Shown here: piece by piece, positions 32,206-40,491 of the stretch
Layout of the letters: each line of letters starts with the position of its first letter
Numbering within the stretch: position 1 is the first letter of the stretch
NCBI RefSeq assembly: GCF_025252405.1
Contig: NZ_CP104307.1
Coordinates: 4,898,001-4,962,000, forward strand
Direction: 5' to 3'
DNA length: 64,000 bases
Source: Flavobacterium sp. TR2
Lineage (GTDB): Bacteria > Bacteroidota > Bacteroidia > Flavobacteriales > Flavobacteriaceae
Translations under genes and position numbers: made by a program
The notes under the pieces: generated by a model
Database searches by the model: none
What the model saw: only the letters and a program-made list of their open reading frames with translations
What the model was told of the DNA's origin: nothing

Positions 32206-32511
32206 CTATTTCCACTTGTTTTTATTCTGTTTTTCCTTCTCCATAAACTCTTTGATTTTTCTTTCTTCCCATTCCTTGCCCATTCCTGGAAAAACTTCAA
32301 AGACTTTTAATCCGTGAAAAACAACTCCAACTCCCCACCATAGCAATGGCCAGAAAAACCATAAATAGCTAGGCGACGTATACAAATTAATAAAAATTAA
32401 AATCGCATTTACTAGCACAAAAGCAAGAAGATTTCCATAAAATCCTTTAATATTTTCTACCTTCTTTTTGGCTTGGATATATTTTTCCTCTTCACTTAAA
32501 TTCCTTTCCAT
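32206..32511 (-). CDS. 2TM domain-containing protein (fourth in the array)
   Basis: Membrane protein of 101 aa, starting MERNLSEEEKYIQAKKKVENI, then GFYGNLLAFVLVNAILIFINL (in part) as first membrane segment, a second hydrophobic segment with a WWGVGVVFHGLKVF turn, and the tail EWEERKIKEFMEKEK. The ATG at 32511 is chosen over one at 32523 because its product begins ME like its paralogues METNLN and MENNFT and starts just after the upstream stop (32514). The function is unknown; it resembles the 2TM domain fused to the kinase. Confidence 0.85.
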   Translation of the reverse strand: MERNLSEEEKYIQAKKKVENIKGFYGNLLAFVLVNAILIFINLYTSPSYLWFFWPLLWWGVGVVFHGLKVFEVFPGMGKEWEERKIKEFMEKEKQNKNKWK

Positions 32512-32513
32512 AA

Positions 32514-32843
32514 CTATTCCCATTTTTGTTTTTTATACTTTTTTTCTAAAATGCTTCTTAGTTTTCGCTCTTCCCATTCCTGTCCAAAAATCTTATAAGA
32601 AGCAAACAGATCGATTGCCGAACCCACAATTACGGCTGTCCAAATAATTACAATCACCCAATTTATATATTTGATCGGAAAAATTTGCAAGGGCAGATTG
32701 GTGTATTCTTTTAGAAGAAAAACAATCAATGCAATGGTGTAAAAGAACAAATGCTTGTAAAAAGATTTTAGCTGAATTACTTTTTTGCTGGCTAATTCTT
32801 CCAGCATTACTTGTTCCTGATCATTATTCAAATTTGTTTCCAT
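32514..32843 (-). CDS. 2TM domain-containing protein (third in the array)
   Basis: Membrane protein of 109 aa, starting METNLNNDQEQVMLEELASK, followed by IQLKSFYKHLFFYTIALIVF and a second hydrophobic segment (INWVIVIIWTAVIVGSAIDLF, in part), then EWEERKLRSILEKKY. The GFY/SFY-x-x-L and EWEERK blocks tie it to the other four 2TM domains here. The ATG at 32843 overlaps the end of the preceding 2TM gene by 20 nt, a sign of coupled translation. An alternative start at 32855 is less likely. Confidence 0.84.
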   Translation of the reverse strand: METNLNNDQEQVMLEELASKKVIQLKSFYKHLFFYTIALIVFLLKEYTNLPLQIFPIKYINWVIVIIWTAVIVGSAIDLFASYKIFGQEWEERKLRSILEKKYKKQKWE

Positions 32844-33147
32844 GATTATTTTCAAGTCGTTTTTGGTTTTCTTTTTCTAAAATTTCCTGAATCTTTTTCT
32901 GTTCCCACTTTTTATTAAAAAAAGGCGGATATTCAAAAGCTTTTAATCCATGCAAGATAATGGCCATTCCCCATCCTGCTACAGACCATATCCACCAGAG
33001 GTATTCTGGAAAAGTCATGTAATTTACAACAATCACAATCGGGTTACATAAAACATATACAGTCAAATGCTCATAAAATCCTCTTATTTCTTTTACTTTT
33101 TTCTGAGCATCATAATAACGGTCTGCTTCTGTGAAATTATTTTCCAT
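32824..33147 (-). CDS. 2TM domain-containing protein (second in the array)
   Basis: Membrane protein of 107 aa, starting MENNFTEADRYYDAQKKVKEI and continuing GFYEHLTVYVLCNPIVIVVNY (in part), a second segment WWIWSVAGWGMAIILHGLKAF and the tail KKWEQKKIQEILEKE. Its ATG (33145-33147) shares a base with the TAA stop of the kinase gene, giving the TAATG overlap of coupled genes. An in-frame GTG three codons upstream is rejected for that reason. The function is unknown. Confidence 0.85.
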   Translation of the reverse strand: MENNFTEADRYYDAQKKVKEIRGFYEHLTVYVLCNPIVIVVNYMTFPEYLWWIWSVAGWGMAIILHGLKAFEYPPFFNKKWEQKKIQEILEKENQKRLENNHGNKFE

Positions 33148-34484
33148 TATTTCCACGTTTTTTGTCGGTTATCTTTCTCCAAAATCTCTCGAATTTTTCT
33201 TTCTTCCCAATCAGAGCTGTAGCCAAAAACTTTAAAAGCGTGCATGGCAACTCCAAATCCCCATCCTAATGCCGAAAACCAAAACCATTGAAATCCTGGC
33301 GAAAATTTTAAATTAATAAAGACCAAGAACGGAATTACGCAACAATATGAAATTATATTTCCGTAAAATCCTTTTAATTCTTCTACTCTTTTTTTAGCTC
33401 TATAATAAGCTTTTGCTTCGTCTGTATATTCTGCACTCATTTCCATAACCGTAATTTGTTTGGTTAAAATTGGAATTTTAACGGTAAAATTCTTTTCATC
33501 TTCCTCAATCTTCACTTTTCTATCCGTTACAATTCCGTATCTATTTACAATATTCTGCAGTCCGACACCTTGTCTATCCTGCAACACTTCTTTTTTCTGA
33601 AGATCATTCTGAATAGCAAGATAATCCCGATCAACAAAAATTCTAATATGAAGCGGTTTTTGTTCGCTTACTACATTATGCTTTACCGTATTTTCCAACA
33701 AAAGCTGTAAAGAGAGCGGCACCACTTTGGCTTCCGGATTAATGTTTTCTGTTGGCAATTCGTAAAACAAACTATTTTCGAAACGCATTTTCAGCAGGTT
33801 CATATAGGTTTTTGCAAATGACAATTCGTCTTCTACCGAAACCAGTTCTTTGTCTTTCTGCTCTAAAACATATCTATAGATTTTAGAAAGAGAAGTTGTA
33901 AAACGCTGGGCATTATCTGGATTCTCTTCTATTAAAGAGCTAAGAACATTTAAACTGTTGAAAAGAAAATGCGGATCGATCTGGTTTTTTAAACTTTCAA
34001 ATTTTGCATTTGCCGTACCCGCAATAATTTTCTGCTGCGTAACTTTATTTTCCTGATAGAGTTTATAAAAATTAAGCCCGTGAAAAAACAATAAGACAAT
34101 AAAGGTCATTACCGCAGATTCAATATAATTTTCTGCCTTCTCATTGGCCAGAAAACCTAAAATTGTTTTATTGTCGATGATTACGCTGGTAAACAAACGC
34201 AATACTACAATGATAATCATCGACACTAAAAATGAACTTGCAAAACCAATTAAGATTCTCTTTATCGAATACGGATTTGACCTGAAAACTCTATCTAAAA
34301 ACTCAAAAAGAACAACGTTTACGATATATAAAACCACACTGTAAAGCATGCAGTACAAGAAATAAATAGAAAGATTCTTGGTAAAAACTGCTGTTCCTAC
34401 AGAAGCAAACCGAATTAGAAAAGAAAATAAAAATACTATTCCTCCAACTAAGCACGCCTTTAACAAATTTGGTTTTAATATCAT
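33147..34484 (-). CDS. LytS-type sensor histidine kinase fused to a C-terminal 2TM domain
   Basis: Membrane kinase of 445 aa and partner of the LytTR regulator at 30998. Four membrane segments lie in about 9-140. The His_kinase domain has the phosphoacceptor H172 in NQIDPHFLFNSLNVLSSLI and the N-box LLLENTVKHN (about 261-270), with GVGLQNIVNRYG as the ATP lid region. After the kinase ends near residue 345 (KIPILTKQITV), the frame continues without a stop into MEMSAEYTDEAKAYYRAKK and a complete 2TM domain (about 347-445). That start resembles the separate 2TM genes, so this looks like a gene fusion by loss of a stop codon. Confidence 0.9.
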   Translation of the reverse strand: MILKPNLLKACLVGGIVFLFSFLIRFASVGTAVFTKNLSIYFLYCMLYSVVLYIVNVVLFEFLDRVFRSNPYSIKRILIGFASSFLVSMIIIVVLRLFTSVIIDNKTILGFLANEKAENYIESAVMTFIVLLFFHGLNFYKLYQENKVTQQKIIAGTANAKFESLKNQIDPHFLFNSLNVLSSLIEENPDNAQRFTTSLSKIYRYVLEQKDKELVSVEDELSFAKTYMNLLKMRFENSLFYELPTENINPEAKVVPLSLQLLLENTVKHNVVSEQKPLHIRIFVDRDYLAIQNDLQKKEVLQDRQGVGLQNIVNRYGIVTDRKVKIEEDEKNFTVKIPILTKQITVMEMSAEYTDEAKAYYRAKKRVEELKGFYGNIISYCCVIPFLVFINLKFSPGFQWFWFSALGWGFGVAMHAFKVFGYSSDWEERKIREILEKDNRQKTWK

Positions 34485-34505
34485 GATGTTTTATAAACTA
34501 TTGAA

Positions 34506-35126
34506 TTACTTACAAGTTTTTTGAATTTCTAACGCTCTATCCAATCCCCATTTTGGAGAATAAGGCGTAGCTGGTTTAAAAGTATTAAAAAGTTCGATAG
34601 ATTTGTCAACTTGCGCGCATAAAGGTTTTGTGTCTACACCTGTCCATTTTGCACCGCCTAACTGATAATCTGCTTCACCAAAAACCGCTCTCGGATTATT
34701 TGGATCTAATGCTTTTGCTTTTGCATAAGCTTCCATTACTTTAGCAGAATATTTCATTCCATTTGTCATCGGATCTGCCACAACATATCCCGTATAAATT
34801 AAAGCCTGCATTACATACAATTCTGAATTGGCTTGGTCCTTTATCAATTCAATATCTAAGGCATCTTGCGCTTTTGTCAATAACAAATCGATTTTGGTTT
34901 TATCTTTTTCTGTAAAAACAGCTGTTGCATTAATTAAAGCTACGTAATAATTTGGCAGATAACTATTTTTTTCGGCAGCAGCAATTCTTTCAAATAAAGC
35001 AGAAGCCTCGGTATTTTTTCCTTCTTTCCAAAGTCCGAACGCTTTATTCATTCCTTGTTCGAATTGTGTTTGCGCTGAACTTATTACGACAACAAATAGT
35101 GCAACTAAAGTGATGATTTTTTTCAT
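34506..35126 (-). CDS. Exported TPR-like repeat protein
   Basis: Secreted or periplasmic protein of 206 aa. The signal peptide is MKKIITLVALFVVVISSAQ. The rest is helical with TPR-like spacing: GMNKAFGLWKEGKNTEASALF (in part, about 25-46), a region with NSELYVMQALIYTGYV and one with AYAKAKALDPNNPRAVFGEA (about 132-151), the last being a clear TPR-type motif. It lies between the DUF2141 gene and the kinase gene on one minus-strand transcript. It probably acts in protein contacts on the periplasmic side of this surface system. No enzyme motif was seen. Confidence 0.8.
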   Translation of the reverse strand: MKKIITLVALFVVVISSAQTQFEQGMNKAFGLWKEGKNTEASALFERIAAAEKNSYLPNYYVALINATAVFTEKDKTKIDLLLTKAQDALDIELIKDQANSELYVMQALIYTGYVVADPMTNGMKYSAKVMEAYAKAKALDPNNPRAVFGEADYQLGGAKWTGVDTKPLCAQVDKSIELFNTFKPATPYSPKWGLDRALEIQKTCK

Positions 35127-35167
35127 TTTATAAGTTATTTAATGGTTTGTTTATATAGATTAGTTAT

Positions 35168-35575
35168 TTAGAATACAATTTCGACTTTTGAGTCTTTGCT
35201 GACAGTAAATTTGGCATCTTGATACGAAGGAGGCCCCATAAATCCTTTTGCATTGTTAGAAGCGGCATATTCTTCAGATGGAGCTCCCATTGCATTTCTA
35301 TCAAGTTTTCCGTTGCTGTTTTCGTCATGGTAAGTCGAAATTGCATATTCTCCCGCAGGAAGATTTTCAAATGTTACAACAGCCTGATTGTTTTTAATTT
35401 CGGAAGCAAGGCTTTTATATGTTGTTTTAAGAAACGTTCCGTCTGAATTATATAATCCTACTTTAAGGACTCCTGTATCATTTTTTAAACCTGAAACAGC
35501 AACAGTCAATTTTACATTTTGTGCAGACATTAAACTGCAGATAAATAACATGGTAATTGTAATAATTTTGGTCAT
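35168..35575 (-). CDS. DUF2141 domain-containing exported protein
   Basis: Small exported protein of 135 aa. The signal peptide is MTKIITITMLFICSLMSAQ. The DUF2141 domain is marked by LKNDTGVLKVGLYNSDGTFL (about 34-53), NLPAGEYAISTYHDENSNGKLD (in pieces, about 74-95) and the ending GPPSYQDAKFTVSKDSK. Members often accompany TonB receptor genes in Flavobacteriia, as here, where it follows the receptor gene after a repeat-filled gap. The molecular function is unknown. Confidence 0.88.
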   Translation of the reverse strand: MTKIITITMLFICSLMSAQNVKLTVAVSGLKNDTGVLKVGLYNSDGTFLKTTYKSLASEIKNNQAVVTFENLPAGEYAISTYHDENSNGKLDRNAMGAPSEEYAASNNAKGFMGPPSYQDAKFTVSKDSKVEIVF

Positions 35576-35906
35576 GATTTCTATTTTTTTAAGGTTCTGA
35601 AATTCTAAGTTTTTTTGTTGATGATTAAAACTTTTTTTTAGCCTCTAAGTTTTTAAGAAATCTAAGATTCAAAGCTTTTTAAACTTAGCCTCTCAGAACC
35701 TTAACCACTTATCGACTTTTTAATTTACACTTCAAAAGTATGCTGGTTTTTAGTCTTTTAAAATTAAATGATACTGAGTTGTTGATTTTGGTTACTGAAT
35801 TGTTTTTTTTTTAAGGTGCAAAGGTTCAGAGGTTCAAAGGCACAAAGATTTCTTTGCCGATTTAAAAAACTTTGCCCCTTTGAGCCTTTGCCACTTTGTT
35901 CCTTTG
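35576..35906. other. 331-nt gap with two different palindromes
   Basis: The first element (35589-35704) has perfect 12-nt end arms, TTAAGGTTCTGA and TCAGAACCTTAA, and inner CTAAGTTTTTAAG-like pieces. About 100 T-rich bases follow without recognisable signals. The second element (35812-35908) belongs to the tttgaacct family. No gene was seen. Confidence 0.7.
35589..35704. repeat. Intergenic palindrome, cagaacctta family
   Basis: TTAAGGTTCTGA (35589-35600) and TCAGAACCTTAA (35693-35704) are perfect inverted arms. Inside, AGCCTCTAAGTTTTTAAG and AAACTTAGCCTCTCAG hold further short complementary pieces. The same word AGAACCTTA occurs twice near 26630-26655. Confidence 0.75.
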
Positions 35907-35908
35907 TT
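35812..35908. repeat. Intergenic palindrome, tttgaacct family, copy 2
   Basis: The left arm reads AAGGTGCAAAGGTTCAGAGG then TTCAAAGGCACAAAG. The right arm reads CTTTGCCCCTTTGAGCC then TTTGCCACTTTGTTCCTTTG. The arms fold back over a loop of about 30 nt. It lies right after the TonB receptor stop codon. Confidence 0.8.
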
Positions 35909-38072
35909 AAAGATTTTTCAACTGATTCTCATTTTTGTTTTGGCTGATCGTCCAGAAGAAACCTACGAAGAAGAATCGGTCAGCATTAGGCACTACGGCC
36001 TGTCTCTGATATACTCCGCTTGCATCTGGAGTTTTTGCGTAATCGTATCCAAAAATATTTTGAGTTCCTAGAACATTTGAAACTGAGAAATAAAGGATTT
36101 TTTGTGTTGTCAATAAATACGCCCAGCTGAAACTTAAACTATTATACGATTTTGTTTTTTCGTTCATAAACTGCGTCTTATTTGGGTCGTTGTACGGGCG
36201 TCCTGTACTGAAACTGTTGGTTAAACTAACTTGAGATTTCCAGTCTGTAATAAAATATTTTGCAACTACAGATAAATTATGATTGGCAATAAAACTTGGA
36301 GTTGCCATTTTTGGAAAGTTTTTATATTGTCTTTCTGAATCTATATAAGAATACGAAATCCAATATTCTAAGTTTTTATGCAAATTGCTGTCTCTCCAAA
36401 ATAAATCCAACCCTTTTGCATAACCCGATCCGTTATTATTGAAAACCGAATTGTACTGAATATCTCTCGTATCGTACTGCACCAAATTGCTGTAATCTTT
36501 GTAATAAGCCTCTGCTCTAAGCGTTTGTCCAGGTCTTGTAAACGTATAATTTAAAATATAATGACTGGCTTTCTCGCTTTCAAACTGATGGTATTTAGAA
36601 AATTTAATATAATCTACAACCGGCGTTTGAGAATAATCTCCGTAGGCAAAAGAGAACTGGCTGCTTTTTGAAACTTTGTATCCTAATGAAGCTCTTGGCG
36701 CAATATTGTTTTCGTTTAAAAGGCTGTTGTTTGAATACCTCAAGCCAACTTTTAAAGCTAATTTTTTAGAAAATAAAATATCTCCTTCTGTGTAAGCTGC
36801 AAAAATGTTTGAGTCGTAGCCATTTGTAACATCAAGAGCAATATTATCTGCTAGGTTTTCATCATATTTTGTAATGAAATAATCTGTTCCAAAAGATAAT
36901 TTAAAATAATTTGAAAATTTCTTGCTTAGCTTCAGTTTCAATTGTGCAGCATTTTCCTGACTGTCAATTCCTGTGATATTGTATTTTAATTTGTTTTTGC
37001 TGTAACCGTAACTCACTCCAGAAGTAATCTGCCATCCTGTTCCAAAACTTCCTTTGTAAGATGAATTCAAATAGAAGTTGTTGTTGTTCATATCTGTTCT
37101 AATCGGATTTTCGAAATTGACATTTTTCTGATTCAAATCAAATTTTTCAGAATCAAAAGAAGCATACAGTTTAAATATTCCGTTTGTAAAATTGTATCTG
37201 TAAACTGTCTCTCCACCAAGTGACTGATAAGGATTGTTCCAATCTACGTTTTGCGGAATAACAGCTTGATACGGAGCCAAATTGATGTAAGCCATATTTA
37301 CGCTCAAAGAGCTTTTTTTGAATTTCTGCGTGTTTCCTAAACTTAATCCGACCGTCATAAGTCCGATATCTGTTTTTTCATGATCTTCTTCATCTTGTGT
37401 ATTTAAAAGCAAAACACTCGATAAAGCTTCACCGTATTCTGCAGAATAGCCTCCAGTTGAAAATGCGATTCCGCTAAACAAAAAAGGAGAAAAACGGCTT
37501 CGAGTTGGCAAATTATTTGTCGTTGCGCCATAAGGTTGCGCTACACGAATTCCGTCAACAAAGGTCTGCGTTTCGCTCGCCTCTCCCCCACGTACAAACA
37601 AACGCCCATCTTCACCTACAGTCTGCGTTCCCGGCAGAGTCTGCAATGCCGCTACAATATTTCCGGCTGAGCCTGCTGTGGTCACAATATCTAAAGGTTT
37701 TAAAACAGAAACCCTTGCTTTGTCTCCAGACTCTAAAGTTCCCGCTGTAATGACAACTGCATCTAGAGCATTAACATTTTCTCTTAATTTTACTGTCTGA
37801 TCTTTATAATTTGCAACATCAATTTCTTGCTTGTAAGTTTCAAAAAGCAAAAAACTAACCACTAAAAATTTGTTTCCTGTTTCTGTAGTTTCAAAAGAAA
37901 AATCTCCTGTTTCAGAACTTGTTGCTCCGTCGTAAGTCCCATCAATATAAATATTTGCGCCTGCAACTGGTTTTCCTTTTTGATCTACCACTTTTCCCGA
38001 AATAGTATTTTGAGCAAAAATTAAAGCTGTAAAAAATAAAAAACTAACTGTAAATAATAATCTGGTTTTCAT
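35907..38072 (-). CDS. TonB-dependent receptor with carboxypeptidase-regulatory-like N-terminal domain
   Basis: Outer membrane receptor of 721 aa that takes up a bound ligand with energy from TonB. The signal peptide is MKTRLLFTVSFLFFTALIFAQ. A CarboxypepD_reg-like domain follows (GKVVDQKGKPVAGANIYIDG, about 26-45). The plug domain is seen in VLKPLDIVTTAGSAGNIVAALQTLPG (in part, about 123-150), with RLFVRGGEASETQTFVDGI near 158-176. The remaining 500 residues are amphipathic beta strands. It is the first gene of the operon with DUF2141, TPR-like, LytS/2TM and LytTR genes. The ligand is unknown; no SusD partner is present, so glycan uptake is not favoured. Confidence 0.93.
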   Translation of the reverse strand: MKTRLLFTVSFLFFTALIFAQNTISGKVVDQKGKPVAGANIYIDGTYDGATSSETGDFSFETTETGNKFLVVSFLLFETYKQEIDVANYKDQTVKLRENVNALDAVVITAGTLESGDKARVSVLKPLDIVTTAGSAGNIVAALQTLPGTQTVGEDGRLFVRGGEASETQTFVDGIRVAQPYGATTNNLPTRSRFSPFLFSGIAFSTGGYSAEYGEALSSVLLLNTQDEEDHEKTDIGLMTVGLSLGNTQKFKKSSLSVNMAYINLAPYQAVIPQNVDWNNPYQSLGGETVYRYNFTNGIFKLYASFDSEKFDLNQKNVNFENPIRTDMNNNNFYLNSSYKGSFGTGWQITSGVSYGYSKNKLKYNITGIDSQENAAQLKLKLSKKFSNYFKLSFGTDYFITKYDENLADNIALDVTNGYDSNIFAAYTEGDILFSKKLALKVGLRYSNNSLLNENNIAPRASLGYKVSKSSQFSFAYGDYSQTPVVDYIKFSKYHQFESEKASHYILNYTFTRPGQTLRAEAYYKDYSNLVQYDTRDIQYNSVFNNNGSGYAKGLDLFWRDSNLHKNLEYWISYSYIDSERQYKNFPKMATPSFIANHNLSVVAKYFITDWKSQVSLTNSFSTGRPYNDPNKTQFMNEKTKSYNSLSFSWAYLLTTQKILYFSVSNVLGTQNIFGYDYAKTPDASGVYQRQAVVPNADRFFFVGFFWTISQNKNENQLKNL

Positions 38073-38095
38073 GTTCTCTTTGGTTTTTGATGAAG

Positions 38096-38103
38096 CAAAT
38101 GTA
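38096..38103 (-). promoter_or_regulatory. -7 box before the TonB receptor operon
   Basis: The minus strand reads TACATTTG, matching TAnnTTTG, 23 nt before the ATG at 38072. Confidence 0.65.
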
Positions 38104-38215
38104 TTTTAACAATTCATGTTAAAAAATATATAATAACCCAATTGTAGATTTTCGAGGATGAGTTGTAAAATACTAATTTGTATCTTAGCTAACGCGTTTC
38201 TAAAAACTATTAACT

Positions 38216-38674
38216 ATGTCAGAAAGTAAAAGAGTTTCGAATTTGTATCAATCCATTTATAATGGAAATCCATGGCTTGAAGTGACCTTAGCAGATACTT
38301 TAAAAGATATAACTGCTGCTCAGGCTTATAAAAAAATCAATCCTAATTTAAACACAATTTGGGAAATTGTCAATCACCTAATACAATGGAGAAGAAACAT
38401 ATTAAAGCGTGTTCAAGGAGAAATAATTACGACTCCCGATCATAATTATTTTGTGCCTATTATAGATTCATCTGAACCCGCTTGGGAACAATCACTACAA
38501 AATCTGGCAAAATCTCAGGAATTATGGAGTGCTTGTCTAAGTGATTTTAATGATGAGGATTTCGAGAAAATAGATCTAAATAATAATCACAATTTTTATG
38601 AAGATATTCACGGAATCATTCAACATGATGTCTATCATTTAGGACAGATTGTTATTTTGAAGAAACTGCTTTAA
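38216..38674 (+). CDS. DinB family protein
   Basis: Four-helix protein of 152 aa with the DinB/YfiT-like metal site. Three histidines stand where the family has its metal ligands: VNHLIQWRRN (about residue 48), a middle helix, and QHDVYHLGQIVIL (about 136-148), where H-x-x-x-H spacing is seen. Members include thiol transferases and stress-induced proteins; many have unknown roles. It starts with ATG at 38216 and is followed by the YciI gene after 12 nt. Confidence 0.87.
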   Translation: MSESKRVSNLYQSIYNGNPWLEVTLADTLKDITAAQAYKKINPNLNTIWEIVNHLIQWRRNILKRVQGEIITTPDHNYFVPIIDSSEPAWEQSLQNLAKSQELWSACLSDFNDEDFEKIDLNNNHNFYEDIHGIIQHDVYHLGQIVILKKLL

Positions 38675-38686
38675 AAATTCATAATT

Positions 38687-39145
38687 ATGAAAAAGCCACT
38701 TTTAATTTTTGTTTTTTTAGTAATGAGTGCAATCGGCTTTTCACAGGAAACCGAAATCAAATACGATGAAAACCTTGCAAAATCGCTTCATGCCGACGAA
38801 TACGGAATGAAGAAATATGTTTTTTGCCTTTTAAAATCTGGAAGCAACACGACGGCTTCGAAAGAAGAAACCAAAAAACTTTTTGAAGGCCATATGGAAA
38901 ACATTGGCAAATTGGCCAAAGAAGGAAAACTGGCTGTTGCAGGACCTTTTATGAAAAATGACCGAAATTATCGCGGCATTTACATCTTCAATGTCGAAAC
39001 GATAGAAGAAGCCAAAGCCCTCGTAGCTACAGATCCAGCCATAAAAGCCAATTTGCTCGAAGCCGAATTAACACCTTGGTATTGTACGGCAGCTCTGCAG
39101 GAAATACCAAAAATGCACGACAAAATTGCCAAGAAGAAAATGTAA
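38687..39145 (+). CDS. Exported YciI-related protein
   Basis: Protein of 152 aa. A signal peptide covers about 1-20 (MKKPLLIFVFLVMSAIGFSQ). The rest is a YciI-like ferredoxin fold: KKYVFCLLKSGSNTTASKEE (about 42-61), LFEGHMENIGKLAKEGKLAVAG (in part, with the central histidine), GPFMKNDRNYRGIYIFNVET, then ALVATDPAIKANLLEAELTPWY. The histidine of GHMENI and an aspartate in ATDPAI are usual family residues. Secreted forms of this domain occur in Bacteroidota; their function is not known. The gene is 3 nt before the acetyltransferase gene. Confidence 0.86.
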   Translation: MKKPLLIFVFLVMSAIGFSQETEIKYDENLAKSLHADEYGMKKYVFCLLKSGSNTTASKEETKKLFEGHMENIGKLAKEGKLAVAGPFMKNDRNYRGIYIFNVETIEEAKALVATDPAIKANLLEAELTPWYCTAALQEIPKMHDKIAKKKM

Positions 39146-39148
39146 AGC

Positions 39149-39724
39149 ATGAAAACCGAAAAAGAAAAAATGATTTCTGGCGAATATTATAATGCCTTTG
39201 ATCCCGAATTGGTAAAAGGGCGCCGAACAGCCAAGAATCTTTTGCATACCTTAAATGTAAAAGAATATCGAGTTACCAAAAAAGCAAAAGAAATCCTGAA
39301 AGAACTAATTCCAAATGCTGGAGCTGGCTTTTATATCGAACCTCCTTTTCACTGCGATTATGGCTATAATATCTTTGCCGGAGAAAACGTTTATTTTAAT
39401 GTAAATTGCGTGGTTTTGGATTGCGCCCCTGTAAATATCGGGTCAAATGTTTTTATTGCGCCAAATGTTCAAATTTATACGGCATCGCATCCGCTTGACG
39501 CTGAACTACGAAAAACACTCGAAAATGCATATCCGGTTACCATTGGCGACGATTGCTGGATTGGAGGAAATTCGGTTATCTGTCCTGGCGTAACAATTGG
39601 AAAAGGCTGTGTTATTGGAGCAGGATCAGTCGTTACAAAAGATATTCCTGAGAATTCACTAGCCGTTGGAAACCCTGCAAAAGTTATTCGAAAATTAAAT
39701 CAAGAACCTGAATCTAAAAAATAA
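39149..39724 (+). CDS. maa: Maltose/galactoside O-acetyltransferase family protein (left-handed beta helix)
   Basis: Trimeric acetyl-CoA-dependent sugar O-acetyltransferase of 191 aa. The N-terminal MAC domain has MISGEYYNAFDPELVKGRR (about 8-26). Hexapeptide repeats follow, ending IGDDCWIGGNSVICPGVTIG, KGCVIGAGSVVTKDIP and NSLAVGNPAKVIRKL. The catalytic histidine is in TASHPLDAELR (about residue 113). The natural acceptor of such enzymes is uncertain. Its stop overlaps the VOC gene start by one base (TAATG), so the two are translationally coupled. Confidence 0.92.
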   Translation: MKTEKEKMISGEYYNAFDPELVKGRRTAKNLLHTLNVKEYRVTKKAKEILKELIPNAGAGFYIEPPFHCDYGYNIFAGENVYFNVNCVVLDCAPVNIGSNVFIAPNVQIYTASHPLDAELRKTLENAYPVTIGDDCWIGGNSVICPGVTIGKGCVIGAGSVVTKDIPENSLAVGNPAKVIRKLNQEPESKK

Positions 39725-40113
39725 TGCTTACCCTTAATAAAGTTCACCATATTGCCATTTTATGTTCCGATTACGAAAAATCGAAATATTTCTATACTCA
39801 GATTTTAGGTTTAACTATTATTCGTGAAATCTACCGTGAAGAACGTCAATCGTATAAATTAGATTTGGCTTTAAATGGCACTTACGTTGTCGAATTATTT
39901 TCATTTCCAAATCCGCCGCAAAGACCCTCAAGACCAGAAGCGGTTGGTTTGCGTCATTTGGCTTTTGAAGTTATTAATCTGGAAGAAACGATTGCGTTTT
40001 TAAATTCAAAAAACATAGAATCTGAACCGATCAGAATTGATGAAACAACCGAAAAGCGTTTTACTTTCATTGCTGATCCTGATTTACTGCCTATTGAGTT
40101 TTATGAGCGTTAG
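39724..40113 (+). CDS. VOC family protein (glyoxalase I-like, YaeR type)
   Basis: Small metal-site protein of 129 aa with the vicinal oxygen chelate fold. Metal ligands are H in VHHIAILCSDYEKSKYFY (about residues 7-8), E in YVVELFSFPNPP (about 57), H in GLRHLAFEVINLEET (about 77) and E in LLPIEFYER (near 126). Members of this branch look like glyoxalase I, but the substrate has rarely been tested. It is the last gene of the DinB-YciI-maa-VOC cluster and is coupled to maa by a one-base overlap. Confidence 0.9.
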   Translation: MLTLNKVHHIAILCSDYEKSKYFYTQILGLTIIREIYREERQSYKLDLALNGTYVVELFSFPNPPQRPSRPEAVGLRHLAFEVINLEETIAFLNSKNIESEPIRIDETTEKRFTFIADPDLLPIEFYER

Positions 40114-40182
40114 GCTTTTTTGCCGCTAAGGCGCTAAGACACAATGTTTTTTATCTTTTTAATATTTAAAGATTGAATAGCG

Positions 40183-40297
40183 TCCAGCTTTAGCTGGATG
40201 AATAATTATAGGCTCAAAGAGGGCTTTAGCCAAACAAATATTATTTGGCTAAAGCCTTTTATTATTTAAAACTTACTCCCCTAGCTGAAGCTAGGGG
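40183..40297. repeat. Intergenic double-hairpin repeat, copy 3
   Basis: Three hairpins occur in a row: TCCAGCT with AGCTGGA (about 40184-40199); GGCTTTAGCCAAA (40222-40234) with TTTGGCTAAAGCC (40244-40256), followed by TTTT; and CCCCTAGCT (40278-40286) with AGCTAGGGG (40289-40297). AATAGC before the first and GCTATT after the last are also complementary. The middle hairpin may act as a terminator for the upstream genes. Confidence 0.75.
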
Positions 40298-40443
40298 CTA
40301 TTAAAAATATCTTTGCTACTCGACGACTTTGCGAGCAATTTCTCAACACTTTGTCAAGCAAAATGAATGAAAGATTTTTCTTATTTACATTCGTTTTAAC
40401 ACACTAAAATGATTATTTCCTAGAATAAACCGAATTTGATGCT

Positions 40444-40451
40444 TAATTTTG
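40444..40451 (+). promoter_or_regulatory. -7 box before the CLC channel gene
   Basis: TAATTTTG matches TAnnTTTG and ends 40 nt before the ATG at 40492. Confidence 0.6.
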
Positions 40452-40491
40452 TGACCCGCATAAAAAAAATGCGACTTCAAATTTCCTTCTG

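Larger units (their letters stand above)
40114..40491. other. 378-nt gap with hairpins and the CLC promoter
   Basis: It begins with a CCGCTAAGGCGCTAAGACAC word (about 40122-40141), then the double-hairpin repeat 40183-40297, then about 140 nt of plain sequence and the -7 box at 40444-40451. No gene was seen. Confidence 0.7.

Noticed and set aside
35907..38072. Polysaccharide utilisation locus suggested by the TonB receptor
   Set aside because: No SusD-like gene, glycoside hydrolase or sugar sensor is nearby; the partners are a kinase, a regulator and small exported proteins.
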